64,000 bases of DNA from an uncultured Lachnospiraceae bacterium (lineage in GTDB: Bacteria; Bacillota; Clostridia; Lachnospirales; Lachnospiraceae), in assembly GCA_947628955.1 (NCBI GenBank), contig CANRBX010000007.1:22653-86652 (forward strand), written 5' to 3'. Shown piece after piece: positions 25,387 to 33,781 of this stretch (its first letter is position 1; each line of letters starts with the position of its first letter). The translations under genes were made by a program, and so were the position numbers. Below the pieces are notes generated by a model. The model saw only the letters and a program-made list of their open reading frames with translations, was not told the origin of the DNA and did not search any database.

Positions 25387-26446
25387 CATAATACTTCTGG
25401 TAATCGCCGCTCGTCACATTCTTCATCCATTCCTCGTTCTCGAAAAACCAGCGGATCGTGCGGCGGATCCCCTCTTCAAACATTGTCTCCGGTTCCCAGC
25501 CGACCTCCGCGCGGATCTTATCCGGCGCGATCGCGTAGCGGCGGTCATGCCCCTTGCGGTCCGTCACAAAGGTGATCAGCTTTTCACTGACAAGCTCCCT
25601 GCGCGGGTCGTCCGCCGGCAGCATCTCCTGCAGCGTATCCAGGATAATATGGATGATCTGGATATTCTGTCTCTCATTGTGGCCGCCGATATTGTACGTC
25701 TCAAACAGCCTTCCCTTTTCCTGCACCAGATCGATGCCCTTCGCGTGATCCTCCACATAAAGCCAGTCGCGGACATTTTTGCCGTCCCCGTACACCGGAA
25801 GCGGCTTTCCGTGCAGCGCGTTGTTGATGATCAGCGGGATCAGCTTTTCCGGGAACTGATACGGGCCGTAGTTGTTGCTGCAGTTCGTGATGTTCGCCGG
25901 AAAACGGTACGTATCCATATAAGATTTCACCAGCATGTCCGACGAGGCCTTGCTTGCCGAGTACGGGCTGTGCGGATCATACGGGGTCGTCTCATAAAAA
26001 TATTCGCCCTCGTTCTCCAGGGAACCGTACACCTCATCCGTCGAGACGTGCAGGAACTTCTTATCCGGCTTAAACGTGCCGTCCGGAAGTTCCCAGGCCG
26101 CCTTCGCGGCGTTCAGCATGACAAGCGTGCCGAGCACATTGGTCTTCACAAAGACCTCCGGATCCCGGATACTGCGATCCACATGGCTCTCCGCAGCAAA
26201 GTGCACAACACGGTCAATCTCATTTTCCTCAAAGATCCGGCCGATCGCCTCTGAATCACAGATATCGGCACGGATAAACGTGTAATTCTCTCTGTTCTCG
26301 ATGTCCTTCAGATTTTCGAGATTCCCGGCGTATGTCAGCTTGTCCACATTGATGATGCGGATGCTGTCGCCGTACTTGCGAAACATGTAGTGAATGTAAT
26401 TGGATCCGATGAATCCGGCTCCCCCCGTAACGAGATACGTTCTCAT
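25367..26446 (-). CDS. rmlB: dTDP-glucose 4,6-dehydratase
   Basis: A 359-residue short-chain dehydrogenase/reductase of the extended type that converts dTDP-glucose to dTDP-4-keto-6-deoxyglucose. It has the NAD-binding GGAGFIGSN at the N-terminus, HFAAESHVDRSI, the STDEVYG motif, and the catalytic YSASKASSDM (Tyr-x3-Lys). NCSNNYGPYQFPEKLIP and the WLYVEDH block are diagnostic for RmlB. The start at the ATG at 26446 has GGAGG 6 bases upstream. It heads the right-hand polysaccharide operon. Confidence 0.97.
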   Translation of the reverse strand: MRTYLVTGGAGFIGSNYIHYMFRKYGDSIRIINVDKLTYAGNLENLKDIENRENYTFIRADICDSEAIGRIFEENEIDRVVHFAAESHVDRSIRDPEVFVKTNVLGTLVMLNAAKAAWELPDGTFKPDKKFLHVSTDEVYGSLENEGEYFYETTPYDPHSPYSASKASSDMLVKSYMDTYRFPANITNCSNNYGPYQFPEKLIPLIINNALHGKPLPVYGDGKNVRDWLYVEDHAKGIDLVQEKGRLFETYNIGGHNERQNIQIIHIILDTLQEMLPADDPRRELVSEKLITFVTDRKGHDRRYAIAPDKIRAEVGWEPETMFEEGIRRTIRWFFENEEWMKNVTSGDYQKYYEEMYQR

Positions 26447-26486
26447 GCTCATCCTCCATAACAGTCAGTTTTCAGGTCTGTGGTTC

Positions 26487-26515
26487 AGTATATCATCATT
26501 CCCGGGGAAATTCAA
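26487..26515 (-). promoter_or_regulatory. Predicted sigma-A promoter of the rmlB operon
   Basis: On the minus strand, TTGAAT (26510-26515), a 17-base spacer and TATACT (26487-26492), placing the start about 35 bases before the rmlB start codon. Confidence 0.75.
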
Positions 26516-26556
26516 GGAAAAGCGTATCTCTTTCCGGCCTGGCGGCCTGTTTCTTC

Positions 26557-26614
26557 TGAATCACTTTCTTACGGCCCTGGCAGCAAGTGCTTCAGCCTGG
26601 TCCAAACAGCAGCG
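26557..26614. repeat. Dispersed 60-bp repeat, copy 1
   Basis: Plus-strand TGAATCACTTTCTTACGG, then CAGCAAGTGCTTC, then GCCTGGTCC and AAACAG. The same sequence recurs at 50904, 58997 and 61498. This copy lies just after the GH127 stop codon. On the minus strand it reads as AEALAARAVRK followed by a stop. Confidence 0.85.
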
Positions 26615-26633
26615 TTTCTTCCAGACGGTTCCT

Positions 26634-28517
26634 TCAGGACTTCTTCAGAAACCAGACTGTCATCTCACATTCACCGCGGTTTGCCCATGCATGGTACGGG
26701 ATCAGCCTCAGCGTAATCTCACGGTATGACTCCCGGCACGGGCGGTACAGTTCTGTAAATTCGGGCCGCACGTAGGCCTTCCCCTCGAGTACCGGCATCC
26801 GCTCTCCCGCAACGGTTTCCTCCAGAACAGCATATTCTCCGGCATTGCCGACGCGGATGTCGCGCAGCTGCACACCCGGCATATCCACACCCTCCGCGCA
26901 GAAGGTCAGCGGTCCTCTTGTAAAGGCAGCCCGGCCGCACAGATCCGGCACCTGCGGATTTCCTTCGATCAGCTTCACCTCCATCACCATGTCAAGTACA
27001 ACCTCGTCCCCTGCGCTCCAGGTACGCGCCAGCAGGACATAGCCCTCCTCAGCCTCGGCAGGGATCTCTTCCCCGTTTATATGAACCGTATAGGCATCGC
27101 ACCATGACGGTATCCGCAGCGCAACTGTATAATCGCCGTCTGTCTCTGTCCGGATCCGCACATTTCCGTCATATGGATATTCCGTGCGCTGTCGAAGGAC
27201 GACCCTTCGGGCCCCAAGCGTAATCTCTGCATCCGCATTCATATAGCACTGCGCATAGACAGTATTCCCCGAGAATGAATACATATAATCTCCGATCGCT
27301 CCGATCGCCCGGATCAGGTTCGGCGGACAGCAGGAACAGGAAAACACCTTCACACGCTGCAGGATCGGAAGGTGCTCCCGCAGTCCCTGTGCGCGCGAAT
27401 CGTTAAAAGCAGTCCGGCGCGGATCAACAGCCAGCGGATTTTCATAGAAAAACTCGTCCCCGGACAGCGAAAGCCCGCTCAGAACCGTATTGTAAAGGGC
27501 CAGTTCCGCACAGTCCGCGTATCTGCGGTCGGCGCGGATCAGCCACAGCCTGCGGCAGAAGAAAGCAAGCGCGATCGATGCGCATGTCTCATTGTAGGCC
27601 GTATATTCCGGCAGATCATAGTCATAGGAGAACGACTCCCCGCGGTGAGTTGAACCGACGCCGCCGGTTATATACATTCTTCTGTTCACGATGTTCTCAA
27701 ACAGATCACTGCAGACATCCGCAAGTTCATCCTCCTTTTCCAGAAGGGCCATATCCGCCATCGCGCTGTACAGATACAGTGCGCGCACACTGTGTCCCTC
27801 CGCGGTTCTCTGGCGGCGCACCGGCAGATGCGACTGCATATGTTCCAGATCCGCAAAACTGTACGTGCCGTCGCGTTCGCTTGTCCCCCGCGTATCCAGG
27901 AAATATTCCGCAAGCATGCGGTAACGCTCTTCGCCGGTGTAACGGTAAAGTTTAAACAGGGCCAGCTCGATTTCCTCATGCCCCGGCGTATCAAACGAGG
28001 CCGAGTGCTCAATGCGGAAAACACGGTCAATCAGATCCGCATAGCGGATCGCGATATCCAGCATCTTTCTCTTTCCGGTGGCCTCGCAGTATGCGATCGC
28101 GCCCTCGATCAGATGGCCCGCACAGTACAGCTCGTGATCCGTTCTCCTGGTAAATCTCGCCTCCGGCTCGACCGCCGTAAAATAGGCATTCAGATAGCCG
28201 TTTTCATCCTGCGCCTTTTCCATCCGGTCCACCAGGATATCGATCTGCTCCTCGAGCGCCGCATCACGGTGCTTCCTCAGAAAATCGGCCGCACCCTCAA
28301 TCCATTTTGTGACATCCGATTCCCAGAAAATATGCGGCCTGAACGGCATCCCCTCCTTCCATCCGGCGTCCAGGCAGCCGTTTCTGCCGGTCTCCTCAAA
28401 TCGCTTAAAGACGGCTCCGATTGTGACGCGCTCCACAAGCTCCTGCTTTTTCTTCCAGAAACCGCCGGTTACTTCAACGTCCCCGAAGCCCACCGGTTTT
28501 CCCGTATACTTCTCCAT
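26634..28517 (-). CDS. Glycoside hydrolase family 127 beta-L-arabinofuranosidase
   Basis: A 627-residue cytoplasmic protein (no signal peptide) of GH127 (formerly DUF1680). Characterised members such as bifidobacterial HypBA1 release L-arabinose from beta-L-arabinofuranosides with a Cys nucleophile and a zinc site. Visible family blocks are the N-terminal VEVTGGFWKKKQELV, NGYLNAYF, ELYCAGHLIEGAIAY, YNETCASIAL (zinc ligands) and FSCSCCPPNLIR, which holds the Cys nucleophile. It is the last gene of the ABC transporter unit, 85 bases after the second permease, and so probably degrades the imported oligosaccharide. The exact linkage is not certain, because GH127 relatives vary. Confidence 0.9.
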   Translation of the reverse strand: MEKYTGKPVGFGDVEVTGGFWKKKQELVERVTIGAVFKRFEETGRNGCLDAGWKEGMPFRPHIFWESDVTKWIEGAADFLRKHRDAALEEQIDILVDRMEKAQDENGYLNAYFTAVEPEARFTRRTDHELYCAGHLIEGAIAYCEATGKRKMLDIAIRYADLIDRVFRIEHSASFDTPGHEEIELALFKLYRYTGEERYRMLAEYFLDTRGTSERDGTYSFADLEHMQSHLPVRRQRTAEGHSVRALYLYSAMADMALLEKEDELADVCSDLFENIVNRRMYITGGVGSTHRGESFSYDYDLPEYTAYNETCASIALAFFCRRLWLIRADRRYADCAELALYNTVLSGLSLSGDEFFYENPLAVDPRRTAFNDSRAQGLREHLPILQRVKVFSCSCCPPNLIRAIGAIGDYMYSFSGNTVYAQCYMNADAEITLGARRVVLRQRTEYPYDGNVRIRTETDGDYTVALRIPSWCDAYTVHINGEEIPAEAEEGYVLLARTWSAGDEVVLDMVMEVKLIEGNPQVPDLCGRAAFTRGPLTFCAEGVDMPGVQLRDIRVGNAGEYAVLEETVAGERMPVLEGKAYVRPEFTELYRPCRESYREITLRLIPYHAWANRGECEMTVWFLKKS

Positions 28518-28602
28518 ATATGTCCTCCCTTTAAGGTTTCCCGGAGTCCCTTTTCCTGACTCCGGATTTTCATGGCTTACCTGGCACTGCCAGAAATCCG
28601 TT

Positions 28603-29451
28603 TTATGCTTTCATGCCTGTCAGGGAAATTCCCTCGATCAGGTATTTCTGTCCGATCAGATACACTATGATGCAGGGCGTAACGACGATCGTAGACGCCG
28701 CCATCAGAAGATTCCATTTCGAATCATAATCTCCGCGGAACTGCAGAAGTCCCAGCGCCAACGTAAAATGCTGCTTGTCATTCAGATAGATCAGCGGCCC
28801 GAAAAAATCATTCCAGTTATTCAGGAACGTAAACAGCGCGACGACTATCATGGCCGATTTTGCCAGCGGCAGAATGATCCGCCAGTAGATCTGAAACGGT
28901 CCCGCCCCGTCGATCCGCGCGGAATCGTCAAGCTCCCTCGGGATCCCAAGGAAAAACTGGCGCATCAGGAAAATATTGAATGCCCCGCCTCCAAAGAACG
29001 AAGGAAGGATCAGCGGGAAAAATGTGTTGACCATGTGCAGATTCCTCCAGATCAGAAACTGCGGGATCAGCGTCACCGTCCCCGGAAGCATCATTGTCGT
29101 CAGGATCATTCCAAAACAGAAGTCGCGCCCCTTCCATCGCACGCGCGAAAATGCGTAAGCTGCCATTGACGAGGTCAGCAGCGTGCCGGCAAGGGAGCCT
29201 GCCGTGATCGTGATCGTATTCAGCGCATATTTCAGAAAATCAGCCGCCTTCATCGCGTCCGCATAATTGCTCCACAGCATTTTCTCCGGCCAGATGATGA
29301 ACGGCCGCATGCTGTAGATCGCCGTATTTTTCATAAAAGAAGAACGGACCATCCAGTACAGAGGGATCACGCAGATGAGCGAAAGCAGCAGCAGGAATCC
29401 GTAGAAGAACGTCCTTTTTACGTAATAAGATACCTTTTTCTTCCGCCTCAT
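28603..29451 (-). CDS. ABC sugar transporter permease (MalG/AraQ type)
   Basis: A 282-residue inner-membrane permease with six helices. The EAA loop ELDDSARIDGAGPFQIYWRII near residue 190 is the ATPase contact of carbohydrate uptake family 1 permeases. The ATG at 29451 overlaps the stop of the upstream permease (TGATG), and GGAGG lies 9 bases before it; a GTG one codon earlier is an alternative. It pairs with the MalF-type subunit. No ATPase gene is in the cluster, so a shared MsmX-type ATPase must serve it. Confidence 0.94.
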   Translation of the reverse strand: MRRKKKVSYYVKRTFFYGFLLLLSLICVIPLYWMVRSSFMKNTAIYSMRPFIIWPEKMLWSNYADAMKAADFLKYALNTITITAGSLAGTLLTSSMAAYAFSRVRWKGRDFCFGMILTTMMLPGTVTLIPQFLIWRNLHMVNTFFPLILPSFFGGGAFNIFLMRQFFLGIPRELDDSARIDGAGPFQIYWRIILPLAKSAMIVVALFTFLNNWNDFFGPLIYLNDKQHFTLALGLLQFRGDYDSKWNLLMAASTIVVTPCIIVYLIGQKYLIEGISLTGMKA

Positions 29452-30365
29452 CACTCATCACCTCCCCCGTAATAGACCCACTTGTCCGACGTTTTAAATA
29501 CGATCAGCGTCAGTACCAGCACAACCATGAACAGCAGCCATGCCATCGCCGAGGCAACACCCATATCCATGTACCGGAAGGCCTGCCGCCAGAGCTCATA
29601 CACATAGAACAATGAGGCGTTGTTTGGGCCGCCCTCTGTAATAATGTACGCCTGCCCGAATACCTGGAGCGCGCCGATGATCCCCATGACCAGATTGAAA
29701 AACAGGGTAGGCGTCACCATGGGAATCGTGATGTTCCAGAACTTGTGCCAGGCATTTCCGCCGTCTACCTCGAGCGCCTCATAGTAGACACGGGGGATAT
29801 CCTGCAGCCCGGCCAGGAAAATAACCTGCGTCGATCCGGTCGACCAGATGCCCATGAATACGATGGAGGGAAGCACACTCTCCTTTCCCCAGAAAAACAT
29901 GCTCTTGGGAAGATGCAGCCAGGACAGGATCGTGTTGAACAGGCCGAAATCCGGGTTCATCAGAAGGATCCACACGAAGCTCGAAGCAACGCTGGGCAGA
30001 ATGCAGGGCAGGTAGAACAGAGACCGGAAAAAAGCCCGTCCTGCCATCTTCCTGTTCAAAAGCACAGCGATCATAAATGCAAATACCAGATTTGCAGGAA
30101 CCGCCATGATCGCATACAGAGCGGTCGCCTTTGCAGACAGCCAGAAGGTCTGCGAGCTTCCGCCTCCTTCGGCAAGAAGAAGGATATAGTTTTTCAGTCC
30201 GGCCCATTTCGGGGAGCTCAGGATCGGGTAATCGCAGAAACTGTAATATCCGCTTAACAGCATCGGCACAAGATTGAAGATCAGAAAACCAAGGATCGCG
30301 GGAAGCGCAAATGCCCAGCCCGTGATATTGCTGACCGTTTTACTTTTTAATGTAAATCTCTTCAT
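29451..30365 (-). CDS. ABC sugar transporter permease (MalF/AraP type)
   Basis: A 304-residue permease with six helices. It has the N-terminal GWAFALPAILGFLIFNLVPM and the EAA loop YYEALEVDGGNAWHKFWNIT. It forms a heterodimer with the next gene product and receives oligosaccharide from the lipoprotein encoded upstream. The gap of 128 bases from the binding-protein gene holds a strong hairpin. Confidence 0.94.
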   Translation of the reverse strand: MKRFTLKSKTVSNITGWAFALPAILGFLIFNLVPMLLSGYYSFCDYPILSSPKWAGLKNYILLLAEGGGSSQTFWLSAKATALYAIMAVPANLVFAFMIAVLLNRKMAGRAFFRSLFYLPCILPSVASSFVWILLMNPDFGLFNTILSWLHLPKSMFFWGKESVLPSIVFMGIWSTGSTQVIFLAGLQDIPRVYYEALEVDGGNAWHKFWNITIPMVTPTLFFNLVMGIIGALQVFGQAYIITEGGPNNASLFYVYELWRQAFRYMDMGVASAMAWLLFMVVLVLTLIVFKTSDKWVYYGGGDE

Positions 30366-30414
30366 ATGGCTCTTTTCTCCCCTTTCTCAGCTTTGAAAAG
30401 ATCTGCGCGCGCAA

Positions 30415-30456
30415 AGAGGGCCGGGGCCGGATACCGGTCCAACCCCAGCCCCCTCT
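30415..30456 (-). terminator. Hairpin between the binding-protein and permease genes
   Basis: On the minus strand AGAGGG-GGC-T-GGGG pairs with CCCC-G-GCC-CTCT (13 pairs, one wobble), followed only by TTTG. Such hairpins in sugar ABC operons usually stabilise or partly terminate the binding-protein message, so that it is made in excess over the permeases. Confidence 0.6.
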
Positions 30457-30493
30457 GTATTACGGCAGATCCTGCCGCCGTCTGCCATGTCTG

Positions 30494-31837
30494 TTACTCG
30501 CCATAGAAACCCTGAACCTCAGCGTTCGCCGCATCCACGATCGAATTGATCGCCTCCTCCGCTGTCGCCTCGCCTGCCCAGAGGTCGTCAAGCGCCGGAG
30601 TGATGATGTCGTCGATCTTGTTGAAGTTCTTCACATACTGCGTGATTGGAGTCACAGCCGTCCCGTCTACCATCGGCACTACAATGGACTCATAATAGTT
30701 CTGCGGATGTTTGTCCGTGATCAGAGAGGTGATGTATTCCTCATTGTACTCGTTCATGTTCGTCGGCAGCCACAGTCCGGACTCGATCAGCGGGGCCACC
30801 ACACCCGTCTCCGACAGGATGTATTTCACAAATTCAAATGCCGCGTCTGCCTTATCCGTATTCATCAGGGACATTGCGCCGTACGTCATCACGGTCTTCG
30901 CCTCATCGCCCATCTTCGGCAGAGCCGCCACCGCATAGGAAACCTCGTCCGCCATCAGCGTCGCATTCGTCCACTGGCCGTCAAAGCTCATCGCCACCTT
31001 ATTCGTCGCAAGCGATTCGGAAAGTCCCGGCATCGTCTCGCTAGCCGTCGGCGTCGGGGCTACATGATATACATACGTCAGATCAGCCAGCTTCTGAAGC
31101 ACATCAATGCCTGCCTCTGTCGCATAGCCGATGGATTTGCCGTCCTCCGTCAGATAGTCGACGCCGACGCTGCGCATGAACGGCATGTAAGTCGCCCACC
31201 ATTTGCTGAACCTGATGCCGTAAATGTCGATATTCTCAGGATCAAACTCCGGATCCAGTGCATTTCTGCCGGACGTGTCAATCGTCAGCTGCTGTGCCAC
31301 ATTTACAAAAGTATCCCAGTCCCATGCATCCTTATAATCTGCCGGCGGAAGCTCTACGCCGTATTCCTCAAACAGCGCCGGATTGTAGAACAGGCAGACA
31401 TTCTCAGAACCGATCCCATAGCCCGCCATATAGTCGGAAGTCAGCATGTACTTGAACTGATCGCCGAGCGCGGAGGTATCAAAATCCGAATCATTGTCGA
31501 TGTACTCCTGCATATTCAGGATCGTGCCCTGCTCCGCAAGCGGGAACAGGATCGTATCACTGTTCATCATACAGATTTCCGGCGTGTCGCCGCCCGCGAT
31601 CATCGTTGTGATCTTGGTATCGTACTCATCCGGGATGTTCATGATCGTCACATGGATATCAGGGTGTGTCTCATTGAAATTCTCTGCAATCTGCTCATAC
31701 ACGGCAAGGGTATCGCCGCCGTCCCACTCGGTAAAACGGATCTCTGTCACATCATCCGCGGAGGCCGTCACGCCGCAGCCAAGGACTGCACCAGCCATCG
31801 CTCCTGCAATCAAAATGTTCCATAACTTTTTCGCCAT
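30494..31837 (-). CDS. Extracellular sugar-binding lipoprotein of ABC transporter
   Basis: A 447-residue solute-binding protein. The signal sequence ends in a lipobox (AVLGC at residues 17-21), giving a lipid-anchored Cys. The mature part is a family 1 carbohydrate-binding fold (VTEIRFTEWDGGDTLAVYEQIAENFNETHPDI). MSFDGQWTN is the usual ligand-site block, and WLPTNMNEYNEEY lies near the C-terminus. It is the first gene of the transport unit. Ahead of it are direct repeats suited to the YesN-type regulator encoded next door. The ligand is probably an arabinose-containing oligosaccharide, because GH127 is in the operon. Confidence 0.94.
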   Translation of the reverse strand: MAKKLWNILIAGAMAGAVLGCGVTASADDVTEIRFTEWDGGDTLAVYEQIAENFNETHPDIHVTIMNIPDEYDTKITTMIAGGDTPEICMMNSDTILFPLAEQGTILNMQEYIDNDSDFDTSALGDQFKYMLTSDYMAGYGIGSENVCLFYNPALFEEYGVELPPADYKDAWDWDTFVNVAQQLTIDTSGRNALDPEFDPENIDIYGIRFSKWWATYMPFMRSVGVDYLTEDGKSIGYATEAGIDVLQKLADLTYVYHVAPTPTASETMPGLSESLATNKVAMSFDGQWTNATLMADEVSYAVAALPKMGDEAKTVMTYGAMSLMNTDKADAAFEFVKYILSETGVVAPLIESGLWLPTNMNEYNEEYITSLITDKHPQNYYESIVVPMVDGTAVTPITQYVKNFNKIDDIITPALDDLWAGEATAEEAINSIVDAANAEVQGFYGE

Positions 31838-31882
31838 CTTTCTACCTCTCTTTCTTTAAAGCTTGTTGTTATATACATTTTG

Positions 31883-31936
31883 ATTATATTGCAGAATTTT
31901 CAAATTATCTATTGGACTTTTCTGTAATTATTGGAC
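31883..31936 (-). promoter_or_regulatory. Predicted activator-dependent promoter of the sugar transport operon
   Basis: On the minus strand there is a perfect -10 TATAAT (31883-31888) with no good -35. Upstream are two direct repeats GTCCAATA (31929-31936 and 31910-31917), 19 bases apart, about two helical turns. Paired direct repeats next to a weak -35 are typical for AraC-type regulators such as the adjacent YesN-like protein. Confidence 0.6.
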
Positions 31937-31939
31937 AAA

Positions 31940-33781
31940 TCAACTGCTTTTTCTTTTATTTATCTCATATGGTATTATTATCTGTACTTTTGTTCCGATG
32001 GACTGCTGAGAATCGACAGAAAACCTGCACGCATCCCCATAGAGCAGTCTCAGGCGTTCCCGGACGCTCGCAATCCCGATATGTCCTTCCCGGCAGTCCG
32101 CATGCAGAACACGGTCAAGCTTCTCCCGGCTCATTCCGCAGCCGTTGTCCTCTATTTCCATACATACCTCATCTGCCTCACGATAAACGCAGATCTTCAG
32201 GATCCCGTCAGACTGCCCCGCGCAGAATCCGTGCAGGACCGAATTTTCGAGAAGAGGCTGCAGGATCATCTTGGGGATCAGGCAGTCCATAAGACCCTCG
32301 TCAATGTCAAACTCTGTCTGGAAAATATCATGGTAGCGCTGCTCCATGATATACAGATAATTGGAGATCCAGCCAAGCTCATCCTCCAGCGTCCCTTTCT
32401 CTCCCCTGTTCTTCACCGTATACTGCAGCATTTCAGACAGGCTGACGATCATCTCCGAGGTTTCCTCGTCTTCATTCTTCAGTGCGAGAAGGTTGATCGT
32501 ATTCAGTGTATTATACAGAAAATGCGGATTGATCTGCATCGACAGCGCACTCAGCTGCGTCTCCTTTTCCCGCAGCGTGACCTCATAATTTTCGTGGATC
32601 AGCTTGCTGATCTCCCGCTCCATACGGTTGAAGCTCTCCGTCAGGGTCTTAAACTGTTTCTGCCGGGGAACCGGCGTGTTGGCGCTGAAATCCCCGGTCG
32701 CCACGCGCTCGGAGGCCTGTACCAGCATCCGGATCGGCCTGAATATATTTCTCGGAAGAATGACCGCGATAATGACCGCCAGTGCGATCAGGACAACGAT
32801 GAACACCTGCAGCAGACGCCTGGTCTGCGCGACCGCGTCGTCTACAAGCACATGCATCGGTACAAGCGCAAAAGAAAAGAACCCCTGCGACTCCAGCGTA
32901 TCGTAGCACAGCAGGTATTCCTCCCCCTGAAATTTTCTGCTGACAAAGCCCGAGTCCCCGTAATACCGGAAAATCTCCGGGTCAAGCTCTGTACTGATCG
33001 GAAACGTATCATTGTCGGAGGAAATAACCACTCCGTCCGCATTGGCAATCCCATACCGGCTGCCTGCAAAGCTGATACTGTCCCTGTAGAGATCGCGGAT
33101 ACTGCTTTCCTTCACATGGACCACCAGAACCAGCGGCTCAACTGTCTTCGGAAGCACATAGTACGAGCCTTCATAGGAATACTGGAAGTGCATCTCGCGC
33201 AGCATGGTAAACAGGTAGCGGAAATCATAATCTCCCTTATTTTTCAGAAACTCCGACTGAATGCTCTCCCCATAGTCATATCCCGCAAGCCACAGCGGAT
33301 AGCCGCCCGCTTTATGCGCAGCCTCATTCCAGCCGGCGCGCTCCACAGCCGCGGCCGTACTCTGAATATCCTCGTTCGACGGCCCGAAAAGCCAGCCGTC
33401 GTAATACAGATAGTATTCAAAAACCTCATCCTGGCTGCTGAACTGCCGGGCAAGCTCACTTGTGAGCAGCCTGTCCGCCCGCATATAGTCGGCCACCGAG
33501 TAGCCGCCGATCTTTGAGAAAATCTCATAATAGGAGTCATTGTACAGCATCTGCCCCGAATCCTCCTCGATATTCTCCATCAGGATATCCAGCATCCTGT
33601 TATTCATCTCCACGACGGAGTGTGTGCTTGCACAGACATCTTCGACAAGGCTGTCCTCATACAGGTACTCCATGGCCTCCTTGATGAGAAGCAGCGGGAT
33701 AAGAGCGAACAGGATCAGCAGGGCACCGATTATATTAGAAAAACTGACCGACAGAATACGCTCAGAGATCTTTTTCCACAT
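31940..33781 (-). CDS. YesM-type sensor histidine kinase
   Basis: A 613-residue membrane kinase. A first transmembrane helix (IIGALLILFALIPLLLI) and a second near residue 300 (VFIVVLIALAVIIAVIL) enclose an extracellular dCache-like sensor of about 260 residues. Then come HAMP (RNIFRPIRMLVQASE) and the His_kinase domain (LSALSMQINPHFLYNTLNTI) with the phosphorylated His. The ATPase has the N box LENSVLHG and the GNGCGM-type motif DNGCGMS. The start is the ATG at 33781 with AAGGAG upstream. It overlaps the response regulator gene by 20 bases and probably senses extracellular sugar. Confidence 0.93.
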   Translation of the reverse strand: MWKKISERILSVSFSNIIGALLILFALIPLLLIKEAMEYLYEDSLVEDVCASTHSVVEMNNRMLDILMENIEEDSGQMLYNDSYYEIFSKIGGYSVADYMRADRLLTSELARQFSSQDEVFEYYLYYDGWLFGPSNEDIQSTAAAVERAGWNEAAHKAGGYPLWLAGYDYGESIQSEFLKNKGDYDFRYLFTMLREMHFQYSYEGSYYVLPKTVEPLVLVVHVKESSIRDLYRDSISFAGSRYGIANADGVVISSDNDTFPISTELDPEIFRYYGDSGFVSRKFQGEEYLLCYDTLESQGFFSFALVPMHVLVDDAVAQTRRLLQVFIVVLIALAVIIAVILPRNIFRPIRMLVQASERVATGDFSANTPVPRQKQFKTLTESFNRMEREISKLIHENYEVTLREKETQLSALSMQINPHFLYNTLNTINLLALKNEDEETSEMIVSLSEMLQYTVKNRGEKGTLEDELGWISNYLYIMEQRYHDIFQTEFDIDEGLMDCLIPKMILQPLLENSVLHGFCAGQSDGILKICVYREADEVCMEIEDNGCGMSREKLDRVLHADCREGHIGIASVRERLRLLYGDACRFSVDSQQSIGTKVQIIIPYEINKRKSS

